From contig DASQNC010000017.1 in the NCBI GenBank assembly GCA_035645145.1, positions 26,762 through 90,761 of the forward strand: a DNA stretch of 64,000 nucleotides, given 5' to 3'. This document shows, piece after piece, positions 27,516-36,133 of the stretch. Under the pieces are notes generated by a model that ran no database searches, had not been told where the DNA came from, and was given only the letters and a program-made list of their open reading frames with translations. The stretch comes from Azospirillaceae bacterium (GTDB lineage: Bacteria; Pseudomonadota; Alphaproteobacteria; Azospirillales; Azospirillaceae). A program made the translations under genes and the position numbers. Every line of letters starts with the position of its first letter. Positions within the stretch are counted from its first letter, which is position 1.

Positions 27516-28277
27516 ATGCTCTTCGGCGGCTTGGTCCGGTCGGTCACCCCTGCGGACAGGATGATCCTGGCCCGGGCGGCCGGCCGCCGGCTGCTCCAGG
27601 CGCATGGCGACCAGGTGCTTGCGATCGGCGTCGTGGGCGGTTCGGCCAAGCCGGAACGCCCGACGGCGCCGCTTCGCCTGTCCGCGGTCCTGAAATCGGG
27701 TCCCGCGACGTCCCACGTCTTCTTCCAGGACGGCTGCAAGCTCGTCCTGGAGGTGGCCGCGATGGACGATTGGCTCGCCACGGCGGGCCGGATGGATCTG
27801 GACTGGCCCCTGCGCGGGCCGCAGTTCCACGACGTCACCCTCCTGTTGGAAACCGGCGACACCTTCATCGAACTCGCCAAGGCCGAAGCCGAGCGCGAGG
27901 CGCACGGCTTGGCCGAAGCGCTGGCCGAAGCCCTGTCGGGCGAGGTGGCCGAACGGGCATTGGACCTGTTCCATGCCGCCGATCGGCCCGATCCCGTCCG
28001 GATGGCCACCGCCCTGCCCCTGCTGGCGTGGGCCCTGGGACGGCTGGTGGCGCTCGCCAACCTTCATGTCTTCCGCGACCCGGCGGATTGGCCCGCGGAG
28101 ACCGCGGGGCTGATCCAGGCGCCCGAAGGATGGGCCCCCTTCCGGGATGCCCTCGCGGCGCAACCGGCAGCCGACCCGTCGGTTGCCGTGGATGCGGCGC
28201 GCACGGTCCTGAACGGCCTGCCGGGATGGCTGCGGGCGCTGGGTGCGACCACGCCCGCGGACTTCCCGCACGCCTGA
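27516..28277 (+). CDS. Nucleotidyltransferase-like protein lacking the catalytic DxD
   Basis: A 253-aa protein. Residues about 20-60 look like the start of a nucleotidyltransferase (MNT/kanamycin NTase) domain: ARAAGRRLLQAHGDQVLAIGVVGGSA, a GS-containing helix after a strand. However, the expected 'sDlDl' after GS is replaced by APLRLSAVL, so the metal-binding aspartates are missing. A later VFFQDGCKLVLEVAAMDDW resembles the second strand pair. The C-terminal half is helical. Either a divergent, probably non-catalytic relative or a chance likeness. It follows rplS by 11 bases, so it is likely cotranscribed. The start at 27516 is the first ATG after the rplS stop. Confidence 0.55.
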   Translation: MLFGGLVRSVTPADRMILARAAGRRLLQAHGDQVLAIGVVGGSAKPERPTAPLRLSAVLKSGPATSHVFFQDGCKLVLEVAAMDDWLATAGRMDLDWPLRGPQFHDVTLLLETGDTFIELAKAEAEREAHGLAEALAEALSGEVAERALDLFHAADRPDPVRMATALPLLAWALGRLVALANLHVFRDPADWPAETAGLIQAPEGWAPFRDALAAQPAADPSVAVDAARTVLNGLPGWLRALGATTPADFPHA

Positions 28278-28351
28278 TCGCCGGCGGGCCCGGGGTCGGG
28301 CACCGACGGACCAAGGGTTCCAATCGCCGCGCAAGCCGTTAAGCTGCCGGC

Positions 28352-29293
28352 ATGACCGACATCGACCGCTCCCGGATCGCCGCCGCCGCCCGCCGCATCG
28401 CGGGCCATGTCCGCGAAACCCCAGTGCTGCATCTGGGCGAAGGCGCCTTCGGGGCGCCCGGCCCGGTTTCGCTGAAACTGGAACTGCTGCAGCATTCCGG
28501 ATCCTTCAAGGCGCGGGGCGCTTTCAACGCCCTGCTGTCCGGCGGGGTGCCCGCGGCCGGTGCCATCGCCGCGTCGGGCGGAAACCACGGCGCCGCCGTC
28601 GCCTTCGCCGCGCGCAGCCTGGGCGTGAAGGCCGAGATCTTCGTTCCCGCCCTGGCGCCCGCGGCCAAGGTTGCCCGGCTCCGGGCCTATGGCGCCGAGG
28701 TGACGGTCGGCGGCGTGGACTATGCCGAGGCCCGCGCCGCGGCCGCGGCGCGCCAGGCGGCGACCGGGGCGCTTTGGGTGGACGCCTACGATGCCGAAAC
28801 CACCGTCGCCGGCCAGGGCACCGTCGCGCGGGAGTGGGAGGCGCAGGCGCCCGACCTCGACACGGTCCTGGTGGCCGTCGGCGGCGGCGGGCTGATCGGG
28901 GGCATCGCGTCCTGGTACCGGAATTCCGTCAAGGTGGTGGCGGTGGAGACCGAGGGCTGCCCCACCCTGCACGCCGCCCGCGCGGCCGGTGGCCCGGTGG
29001 TCCTGGACTCCGTGTCCGGCGTGGCCGCCGACAGCCTGGGCGCCCGCCGCATCGGCGATGTGCCCTTTGCCGCCAACCCGTTCATCGCCGACAGCGTGCT
29101 GGTGCCCGACGCGGCGGTGCGCGAAGCCCAGCGGGCCCTGTGGGCGGCCTGCCAGATCGTGGCGGAGCCCGGCGGGGCCACGGCGCTGGCCGCCCTTGTT
29201 TCCGGCGCCTACCGGCCGGCCAAGGGCGAGCGGGTCGGGGTTTTGGTCTGCGGGGCCAACTGCGATCCCGCCAGCGTGACCGGCAACGGTTAG
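28352..29293 (+). CDS. Threonine/serine dehydratase-like PLP enzyme
   Basis: A 313-aa fold-type II PLP enzyme. The Schiff-base lysine is Lys53 in SGSFKARGAF, followed by ASGGNHGAAVA (Asn loop), and the phosphate-binding glycine loop VAVGGGGLIGG. It is shorter than IlvA and lacks the C-terminal ACT-like regulatory domain, so it belongs with catabolic threonine/serine dehydratases or serine racemases. It deaminates hydroxy amino acids to keto acids; exact substrate not readable. It lies upstream of leuC on the same strand but 131 bases away. Confidence 0.88.
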   Translation: MTDIDRSRIAAAARRIAGHVRETPVLHLGEGAFGAPGPVSLKLELLQHSGSFKARGAFNALLSGGVPAAGAIAASGGNHGAAVAFAARSLGVKAEIFVPALAPAAKVARLRAYGAEVTVGGVDYAEARAAAAARQAATGALWVDAYDAETTVAGQGTVAREWEAQAPDLDTVLVAVGGGGLIGGIASWYRNSVKVVAVETEGCPTLHAARAAGGPVVLDSVSGVAADSLGARRIGDVPFAANPFIADSVLVPDAAVREAQRALWAACQIVAEPGGATALAALVSGAYRPAKGERVGVLVCGANCDPASVTGNG

Positions 29294-29424
29294 GCCCGGG
29301 GCGGCTGAGCCCGCGGCCGCGCCGTCCGGGCGTGGATGGCGGCCATGCGGAGGGGCGGCTTGTGGGCGGCCGGTCCGATCTTTATGTTCTGACATCCCAT
29401 CGCGCAAGATTTGAACGATAGGTC

Positions 29425-30831
29425 ATGGCCAAGCCTCGCACTCTGTTCGACAAGATCTGGGACAGCCACGTCGTCCACCGGCAGGAGGACGGCACCTGCG
29501 TCCTCTACATCGACCGCCATCTGGTGCACGAGGTGACCAGCCCGCAGGCGTTCGAAGGGCTGCGCTTGGCTGGCCGCAAGGTCCGCCGGCCCGAACTGAC
29601 GCTGGCGGTGGCCGACCACAATGTGCCCACGACCGACCGGTCGAAGGGGATCGTCGATCCGGAAAGCCGGACGCAGATCGAAACGCTGGAAAGCAACGTC
29701 CGCGCGTTCGGCGTGCCCTACTTCGCCATGGACGACCTGCGCCAGGGCATCGTCCACGTGATCGGGCCCGAACAGGGCTTCACCCTGCCCGGCATGACCA
29801 TCGTGTGCGGCGACAGCCACACCTCGACCCATGGCGCGTTCGGCGCGCTCGCCTTCGGCATCGGCACGTCCGAGGTCGAGCATGTGCTGGCCACCCAGAC
29901 GCTGCTGATGAGGCCGGCGAAGAACATGCGGATCACGGTGGACGGCGACCTGCCGCCCGGCGTGACGGCCAAGGACCTGGTCCTGGCGGTCATCGGCCGG
30001 ATCGGCACGGCCGGCGGTACCGGCCATGTGATCGAGTATGCCGGCAAGGCCATCCGCGACCTGTCGATGGAAGGCCGGATGACCGTCTGCAACATGTCGA
30101 TCGAAGCCGGTGCGCGTGCCGGCCTGATCGCCCCCGACGAGACCACCTTCGCCTACCTGAAGGGCCGCCCGATGGCGCCCAAGGCCGGCGCGTGGGAGCA
30201 GGCCGTCGCCCACTGGCGCACCCTGCCCAGCGACGAGGGCGCCACCTACGACAAGGAGGTCGTGCTCGACGCCCGCGAGATCGCGCCGCAGGTCACCTGG
30301 GGCACCAGCCCGCAGGACGTGCTGCCGGTCACGGCCAAGGTCCCCGACCCGGCCGAGGTCGGCGATCCCAACAAGCGGGCAGCGATGGAACGCGCGCTCG
30401 CCTACATGGGCCTGACCCCCGGCACGCCGCTGTCGCAGGTTCCGGTGGACAAGGTCTTCATCGGATCGTGCACCAACAGCCGGATCGAGGATCTGCGTGC
30501 CGCGGCCGTCATCGCCCAGGGCCGCAAGGTGGCGCCGAACGTCCATGCCATGGTCGTTCCGGGGTCGGGTCTGGTGAAGGAGCAGGCCGAGGCCGAAGGC
30601 CTGGACCGCATCTTCGTCGAGGCCGGCTTCGAATGGCGGGAGCCCGGCTGCTCCATGTGCCTGGCCATGAACGCCGACAAGCTGGAGCCCGGCGAACGCT
30701 GCGCCAGCACATCGAACCGCAACTTCGAGGGCCGCCAGGGTCGCGGCGGCCGCACCCACCTGGTCAGCCCCGCCATGGCCGCCGCCGCGGCCATCACCGG
30801 CCGTCTGGCCGACGTGCGCGAACTGGCGTGA
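29425..30831 (+). CDS. leuC: 3-isopropylmalate dehydratase large subunit
   Basis: Leucine biosynthesis; with LeuD isomerises 2- to 3-isopropylmalate. 468 aa of the aconitase family, starting [16 protein letters not shown]. The [4Fe-4S] ligands are Cys349 (GSCTNSR), Cys409 and Cys412 (GCSMC). [18 protein letters not shown] is also present. The length matches bacterial LeuC. First gene of the leuCDB set. Confidence 0.97.
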   Translation: MAKPRTLFDKIWDSHVVHRQEDGTCVLYIDRHLVHEVTSPQAFEGLRLAGRKVRRPELTLAVADHNVPTTDRSKGIVDPESRTQIETLESNVRAFGVPYFAMDDLRQGIVHVIGPEQGFTLPGMTIVCGDSHTSTHGAFGALAFGIGTSEVEHVLATQTLLMRPAKNMRITVDGDLPPGVTAKDLVLAVIGRIGTAGGTGHVIEYAGKAIRDLSMEGRMTVCNMSIEAGARAGLIAPDETTFAYLKGRPMAPKAGAWEQAVAHWRTLPSDEGATYDKEVVLDAREIAPQVTWGTSPQDVLPVTAKVPDPAEVGDPNKRAAMERALAYMGLTPGTPLSQVPVDKVFIGSCTNSRIEDLRAAAVIAQGRKVAPNVHAMVVPGSGLVKEQAEAEGLDRIFVEAGFEWREPGCSMCLAMNADKLEPGERCASTSNRNFEGRQGRGGRTHLVSPAMAAAAAITGRLADVRELA

Positions 30832-30952
30832 CGCGCATGCCCCGTGCCGCCGGGTCCGGCCCGGCCGCCGGGGTAACGGTGCCGGGAACCAGGACAACGA
30901 CCGCCACACCCCCCCAGGGTTCCGACCAGGGGGGTCAGACCAGGGTTCGATC

Positions 30953-31573
30953 ATGGAAAAGTTCACCCAACTCACCGCCGTCGCGGCGCCGCTGCCGATG
31001 ATCAACGTCGACACCGACATGATCATCCCCAAGCAGCACCTGAAGACGATCAAACGCACGGGCCTGGGCCGGGTGCTGTTCGACGAGATGCGCTATACGC
31101 AGGACGGCCAGGAAAACCCCGATTTCGTGCTGAACAAGCCGGCCTACCGCAACGCCAGGATCCTGGTCGCCGGCGACAACTTCGGTTGCGGCTCGTCGCG
31201 CGAGCACGCGCCCTGGGCGTTGCTGGACTTCGGCATCCGCTGCGTGATCGCCCCCAGCTTCGCCGACATCTTCTTCAACAACTGCTTCAAGAACGGCATC
31301 CTGCCGATCGTCCTGCCGCAGGCGCAGGTGGACCAGTTGATGGCCGACGCCGCGAACGGCGCGAACGCCACGTTCACCGTGGACCTGGAACGGCAGGAGA
31401 TCACCCGGCCGGACGGCGGCAAGGTCGCCTTCGACGTGGATCCGTTCCGCAAGCATTGCCTGTTGAACGGGCTGGACGACATCGGCCTGACCCTGCAGCA
31501 CGCGGGCGAGATCGACACCTACGAACACCGCCAGTCCCTTGCCCAGCCCTGGCTGACACCCGCGGTACTCTAG
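30953..31573 (+). CDS. leuD: 3-isopropylmalate dehydratase small subunit
   Basis: The 206-aa swivel subunit of isopropylmalate isomerase. It shows [16 protein letters not shown] near the N-terminus and [14 protein letters not shown], the hallmark substrate-binding loop. 121 bases separate it from leuC, a gap that holds GC-rich direct sequence but no gene I can support. Confidence 0.97.
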   Translation: MEKFTQLTAVAAPLPMINVDTDMIIPKQHLKTIKRTGLGRVLFDEMRYTQDGQENPDFVLNKPAYRNARILVAGDNFGCGSSREHAPWALLDFGIRCVIAPSFADIFFNNCFKNGILPIVLPQAQVDQLMADAANGANATFTVDLERQEITRPDGGKVAFDVDPFRKHCLLNGLDDIGLTLQHAGEIDTYEHRQSLAQPWLTPAVL

Positions 31574-31641
31574 GCGGCCGGAACCGCAGGCCACCGGAAG
31601 GCTTACCAAGACCAGGACGTCGGCGATGGCCGGGGCGGGGC

Positions 31642-31671
31642 TTTACCAAGCGCCGTCCCTGGCACTACAAC
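31642..31671 (+). promoter_or_regulatory. Candidate internal promoter before leuB
   Basis: TTTACC (31642-31647) and TACAAC (31666-31671) are 18 bases apart in the 142-base leuD-leuB gap. Each box shares four of six bases with the sigma-70 consensus. It could give leuB some expression independent of leuCD. Confidence 0.33.
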
Positions 31672-31715
31672 CCGTAGGTGACAATTCCGGGACGGAACGA
31701 AGGGGCTCGCCGATC

Positions 31716-32828
31716 ATGGCCGCGAACAAGAAACTGCTGGTCCTGCCGGGCGATGGCATCGGCCCGGAGGTGGTGCGTCAGGTCCGGCGCGTGATCGACT
31801 GGATGGACCGCCGCCGCTCCGCCTCGTTCGACGTGCAGGAAGGGCTTGTCGGCGGCGCGTCCATCGACACGCACGGCACGCCCCTGACCGACGACACGCT
31901 GCAGGCCGCGCTCGAAGCCGACGCCGTGCTGTTCGGCGCGGTCGGCGGGCCGAAGTGGGACAACATCGGTTTCGACAAGCGGCCGGAGGCGGGCCTCCTG
32001 CGCCTGCGCAAGGAGTTGGGCCTGTTCGCCAACCTGCGGCCGGCCATGGTGTTCGATGCCCTGGTCGAGGCCTCGACCCTGAAGCCCGAGGTCGTGCGCG
32101 GGCTCGACATCGTGATCGTGCGCGAGCTGACGGGCGGGGTGTATTTCGGCGAGCCGCGCGGGATCACCGACCTCGGCAACGGCGAGCGCCGCGGGTTGAA
32201 CACCCAGTCCTACACCACGTCCGAGATTCGGCGCGTGGCCGCGGTGGCGTTCGAGCTGGCGCGCAAGCGGTCGAACAAGGTCTGCTCCGTCGAGAAGGCC
32301 AACGTGATGGAAAGCGGCCTGCTCTGGCGGCAGGAGGTCACGCGCCTGCACCAGGAGCAGTACGCGGACGTCGAACTCACCCACATGTACGCGGACAACT
32401 GCGCCATGCAGCTGGTCCGCAACCCGCGCCAGTTCGACGTGATCGTCACCGACAACCTGTTCGGCGACATGCTGTCGGACGAGGCGGCGATGCTGACCGG
32501 GTCGCTGGGCATGCTGCCGTCGGCGTCGCTGGGGGCCGACAATGGCAGCGGCCGCCGCAAGGCGCTGTACGAGCCCATCCACGGTTCGGCCCCGGACATC
32601 GCCGGCCGCGACCTGGCGAACCCCATCGCCATGATCCTCAGCTTCGCCATGTGCCTGCGCTATTCCTTCGACATGGAGGAGGACGCGCGGCTGGTCGAGG
32701 CGGCGGTGGAAGCCGTGCTGAAGGGCGGCATGCGCACCGCCGACATCATGCAGCCGGGCATGGCCAAGGTGTCCACCTCGGTCATGGGCGATTCCATCCT
32801 GCGCGCGCTGGACAAGGTCGCCACCTGA
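31716..32828 (+). CDS. leuB: 3-isopropylmalate dehydrogenase
   Basis: NAD-dependent oxidative decarboxylase of leucine synthesis, 370 aa. It has [14 protein letters not shown] at the N-terminus, the substrate arginine region [26 protein letters not shown], and [12 protein letters not shown] with the metal aspartates, followed by HGSAPDIAG. The in-frame ATG at 31716 ([14 protein letters not shown]) is the natural start. asd, which often follows leuB in related genomes, is about 11 kb away here. Confidence 0.97.
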   Translation: MAANKKLLVLPGDGIGPEVVRQVRRVIDWMDRRRSASFDVQEGLVGGASIDTHGTPLTDDTLQAALEADAVLFGAVGGPKWDNIGFDKRPEAGLLRLRKELGLFANLRPAMVFDALVEASTLKPEVVRGLDIVIVRELTGGVYFGEPRGITDLGNGERRGLNTQSYTTSEIRRVAAVAFELARKRSNKVCSVEKANVMESGLLWRQEVTRLHQEQYADVELTHMYADNCAMQLVRNPRQFDVIVTDNLFGDMLSDEAAMLTGSLGMLPSASLGADNGSGRRKALYEPIHGSAPDIAGRDLANPIAMILSFAMCLRYSFDMEEDARLVEAAVEAVLKGGMRTADIMQPGMAKVSTSVMGDSILRALDKVAT

Positions 32829-32938
32829 CGGCGCCGGCGGGAAGCAGACCTAGCCTCTACGCTTAGCCAACCTGCGTGCATGGCGGAACGGGGCCGGGAC
32901 GGGTTCGATTGTGGCCCGTCCCTCCGCTCGAACGCCCC

Positions 32939-34042
32939 ATGCCCCCATCCCGGCCCATCCTGCTGGATCTGACCCACGGCGATGTCGAACGCGACGAAGC
33001 GTTGCGGGCCGACATCTCCGTGCTGGCCCTCGACGGGCCGTACCTGTTCACCGCATCCGACGAAACGGCGGCCGTCGAGCGGCTGACCGCCGAAGGCAGC
33101 CTGGGTGAGGATGGGCGGCCGGTCGGGACGGCCCCGCCCCCCGACCGCTTCGGCGGCCATGTGAGCTTCCGCCTGCATGACCTGATCGACCTGCCCGATC
33201 CGAAGGGCGAGGTGGACGTCGAGGGCATGGACGTGGAGGACGGGTGGCTGTGGATCGTGGGATCCCACAGCCTCGCCCGGCGCAAGCCCAAGCCGGACGA
33301 ACAGGACACCGCGGCCATGCTGGCGCGGCTGGAGTCCATCAAGCGCGAGCCCAACCGCTATCTGCTCGCCCGCATCCCGCTGGAGGATGGCCCCGACGGC
33401 CGGGTGCCCGTGCGCAGGGCAGCGGACGGGCGCCGGTCGTCCTGGCTGCCCTTCGCCCGGAAACACGGCAACGCGCTGACCAAGGCGATCGGCAAGGATC
33501 CGCAACTGGCGCCGTTCCTGTCGATCCCGGCCAAGGAGAACGGCTTCGACGTGGAGGGTCTGGCGGTCGCGGGCGACCGGGTGTTCCTGGGGCTGCGCGG
33601 CCCCGTGCTGCGCGGTTGGGCCGTCATCCTGGAACTCGACATCGGGCCCGGCAAAAAGGGCGGCATCGCCCTGGCCGGCAAGGGGGCGGCTGCCGTCCGC
33701 AAGCATTTCCTGGACCTGGACGGTCTGGGGATCCGCGAACTGTGCCGGGACGGGGACGATCTGCTGATCCTGGCCGGTCCGACCATGGATTTGGATGGGC
33801 CGGTGCGGGTGTGGCGGTGGGCCGGTGCGTGCACGGACACGGGCCGGATCGTCCCGCGCGACCGGCTGGGTGTGGTCCTGGACGTGCCCTATGGGACCGG
33901 CTTCGACCACGCCGAGGGACTGGGCCTGCGCCCGCGTCCGGATGGCGGCCGGGACCTGCTGGTGGCCTACGACAATCCGGGGCCGGCACGGTTGCGGGGC
34001 GCGACGGCCGTGGTCATCGACGCGTTCCCGCTTCCGGGTTGA
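32939..34042 (+). CDS. DUF3616 protein
   Basis: A 367-aa soluble protein of the DUF3616 type. It shows EVDVEGMDVEDGWLWIVGSHS early, KENGFDVEGLAVAGDRVFLGLRGPVL in the middle and GFDHAEGLGLRPRPDGG near the end. These repeated 'D.EG.a..g..vwlG' strands suggest a beta-propeller. No signal peptide. Function unknown. It ends 15 bases from the convergent paralog array and is the last plus-strand gene before it. Confidence 0.82.
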   Translation: MPPSRPILLDLTHGDVERDEALRADISVLALDGPYLFTASDETAAVERLTAEGSLGEDGRPVGTAPPPDRFGGHVSFRLHDLIDLPDPKGEVDVEGMDVEDGWLWIVGSHSLARRKPKPDEQDTAAMLARLESIKREPNRYLLARIPLEDGPDGRVPVRRAADGRRSSWLPFARKHGNALTKAIGKDPQLAPFLSIPAKENGFDVEGLAVAGDRVFLGLRGPVLRGWAVILELDIGPGKKGGIALAGKGAAAVRKHFLDLDGLGIRELCRDGDDLLILAGPTMDLDGPVRVWRWAGACTDTGRIVPRDRLGVVLDVPYGTGFDHAEGLGLRPRPDGGRDLLVAYDNPGPARLRGATAVVIDAFPLPG

Positions 34043-34057
34043 GGGGGGCGCCCGGGT

Positions 34058-35653
34058 TCACGGCCGGGCCGCCGGACGGGCGTCCGGATCGGCGATGTCA
34101 AGGGCGCGCAGGATGCGGGGGCCGGAGACCTCCGCGAATCCCTTGACCTTCTTGAGTTCCCGCACGATGCCGGCGAGCGTCGGGGCCGGCATGTCCCGGA
34201 TCGCCTGGAAGGCGTCCAGCCAAGTGTAGGGCCCGCCGGGCCGGATGCTGGCGACCGCCCCCAGCAGCCTCAAAGCGTCGGCGTTGTCCGGGTGGTTGGG
34301 ATCGAGCACGCCGCGCCCTTGCGGCGGGAAGGTCCCGACCACGTGCATGGCCACCCGGTCGATGGCCTCGTCGCGGTTCCGCTCATCCCAGTCGTCGATC
34401 ATGTGCCGGCCGGCCGGCGTGTTGGCGAAGAGGTTGACGTGGATCCCCATTCCGTCCCGGAACAGCACGCCCGGATCATCCTTCGTCGTGAGCATCCAGA
34501 AGGCCTCGTGCAGGGCGTTCTCGCCCGGCGGCAGGTGGCCGGACGCCTGCATGGCCCGTACCAGCACGCGTGCGCGGTCCATGTGCTGGCCGAAATCGGT
34601 CTGGGTGGCGCCGATCGAAGGCCCGCTGCCGCCAAGCGTGTCCTTCTGGAGGGCCGTCCGGGTTGGGGAGGCCGTCCGAAGCGGGGAGCCCGTCCGGCAC
34701 GCCCGTTCCAGGACGTGCCACGACATCTCCGCGTCGGAGAGGGTGTTGTAGTGCCCGCTCCGGCCATGCACCCGCGCGATCTCGTCGATCACGGGCTTCG
34801 CGACCAGCACCACGCCGCCACTGACGCGGATCTCCCGGCCGTCGAGCCCGGCATCGACGACCACGATGGGATGGTCGTGGATGAAGGTGACGAGGCGTTC
34901 CTCGCCGGTCATGAGATGCGAGACCTGGCGGGCCGGCAGGGCGAGCAGCGCGGCGGCGCCCTTGTCCCGGACGGCGGCGCAGGCGTCCCGCACCACCCGC
35001 CCGTCCTGGCCGTGGACGATCGCCAGGAAGAATTCCTCCGCCGAACCGCCCTCGACCGACCGGCAGATGTAGTGGCTCCACTCCTGGTCCTTTCGGAGCG
35101 TGCCGATGCGCCCGTACTCGACGCGGTGGCGGCGGCCGGCCGTCTCCACCGCGCCTTCCAGCAGGATCCAGGAGGGCGTGTCGATCTTCCGCAGATCGGC
35201 CTTCAGGCCGATGCGGCGCTCCACGCCCAGGGTGTTGCGCCCCAGGTCCTGCCGCGCCGGCCCTGGAAAAACGCCGCCCCCGTCCGGCTGGGGCAATGGC
35301 ACAGGGGAACCGGTGTGCAGGTTATGGAGCGCAAAACGCTCGCGGCCGTCCGGAAGGGTCACGACATAGCCGGCGAACAGCTGGTGCGTCGCGGCATCGA
35401 CATAGGTTCCGATCCGGTGGTGGATCTCGGAACCTTCGTGGGCCAGATGCAGGGTGCGGAAGCCCGGCTTGAGCCCGCGCACCGGCATCGGGGCGGCGGT
35501 GTCGACCCCCGCCCCGGAATCCCCGCAGGACAGCGCCTCGGTGCCCCAGCCGGTGTACTTGGCGTTCGCGGGCTGGGCCCCCGCCGGTCCCGTCGCAAGG
35601 GCCAGCCAAGCCGCTGTGGTTCCGGTCAGGATCCGCCTTGCCAAGTCCGCCAT
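34058..35653 (-). CDS. Secreted A+B fusion protein of an undescribed paralog family
   Basis: A 531-aa exported protein with no family I recognise. Residues 1-27 are a signal peptide (LTGTTAAWLALATGPAGAQ). Domain A (about 40-322) is shared with the proteins at 37706 and 38958: PVRGLKPGFRTLHLA, TLGVERRIGLKADL, YICRSVEGG, VVVDAGLDG and a terminal VLERACRTG, with four conserved cysteines (43, 197, 224, 319). A short Thr/Ser linker joins domain B (344-505), shared with the protein at 36134: SIGATQTDFG, LTTKDDPGVLF, NLFANTPAG, GRGVLDPNHPDN and WLDAFQAIRDM. The start at 35653 gives a normal signal peptide; longer frames do not. Function unknown. Confidence 0.8.
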   Translation of the reverse strand: MADLARRILTGTTAAWLALATGPAGAQPANAKYTGWGTEALSCGDSGAGVDTAAPMPVRGLKPGFRTLHLAHEGSEIHHRIGTYVDAATHQLFAGYVVTLPDGRERFALHNLHTGSPVPLPQPDGGGVFPGPARQDLGRNTLGVERRIGLKADLRKIDTPSWILLEGAVETAGRRHRVEYGRIGTLRKDQEWSHYICRSVEGGSAEEFFLAIVHGQDGRVVRDACAAVRDKGAAALLALPARQVSHLMTGEERLVTFIHDHPIVVVDAGLDGREIRVSGGVVLVAKPVIDEIARVHGRSGHYNTLSDAEMSWHVLERACRTGSPLRTASPTRTALQKDTLGGSGPSIGATQTDFGQHMDRARVLVRAMQASGHLPPGENALHEAFWMLTTKDDPGVLFRDGMGIHVNLFANTPAGRHMIDDWDERNRDEAIDRVAMHVVGTFPPQGRGVLDPNHPDNADALRLLGAVASIRPGGPYTWLDAFQAIRDMPAPTLAGIVRELKKVKGFAEVSGPRILRALDIADPDARPAARP

Positions 35654-35676
35654 CGCCCGCTCCCGCGCACCGCCGC

Positions 35677-35693
35677 TGCAATCGTTGATAGCA
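35677..35693 (-). promoter_or_regulatory. 17-bp dyad shared with 38769-38785 (operator candidate)
   Basis: On the plus strand TGCAATCGTTGATAGCA; an imperfect palindrome TGCAATC-N3-GATAGCA. A near-copy (14 of 17 identical, with the differences confined to the central three bases) lies upstream of the related gene at 37706-38713. It is 24 bases before the ATG of the fusion gene. The conserved arms and variable spacer suggest a repressor or activator site. Confidence 0.5.
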
Positions 35694-35708
35694 TGAGCGG
35701 ACGGAACC

Positions 35709-36011
35709 TCAAGCGGAATACACCTGTCCCTGCGGCAAGACATCGGCGAAGGCCTTGCCCGTGTCCGGGCGGATCCGTTGCACAGGGAAGCCGGTGTCCA
35801 GGTTGTGCAGGCCGAAGCGTTCGCCGCCGTCGGGCAGGGTGACCACATGGCGGGCGAACAGCCGGCCGGTCGCGGCATCGACACACCCTCCGATGTGTCG
35901 GTGGCCGATGTGTCTGTGGATTTCGAAGCCCTCGCGGGCGAGGTGCAGGGCGCGGAAGCCCGGCGCCAGACCGCGGCGACACCGGCCAGCACCCGTTTTG
36001 CCCAGCGGCAT
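35709..36011 (-). pseudogene. Truncated domain A copy
   Basis: A 100-codon remnant with RGLAPGFRALHLAREGFEIH, GGERFGLHNLDTGFPVQ and a premature end after ADVLPQGQVYSA. It matches only the first third of domain A. Its signal-peptide coding sequence survives in another frame (AKRVLAGVAAVW, around 35985-36020), then jumps directly into the mature region. Compared with the intact gene at 37706, about 45 codons are missing between two copies of CTGGC(GC), so the deletion looks microhomology-mediated. The cysteines of domain A are all lost. Confidence 0.7.
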
Positions 36012-36080
36012 CGTCTCCCCTCCGCTGCGAGCACCGGGCCGGGCACAGCAGGATCTGCCGCGCGAAGCGGCGCGGGCAGC

Positions 36081-36108
36081 CGGTCGGGGCGGACCGCCGC
36101 CCCGACCG
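36081..36108 (-). terminator. Hairpin after the domain B gene
   Basis: A perfect 12-bp stem with a 4-base loop (arms 36081-36092 and 36097-36108), 26 bases past the stop of the 36134-37615 gene on the minus strand. GC-rich, without a T-run. Confidence 0.55.
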
Positions 36109-36133
36109 ACCTGAGGCCGCGGCCCCGGCTGCG

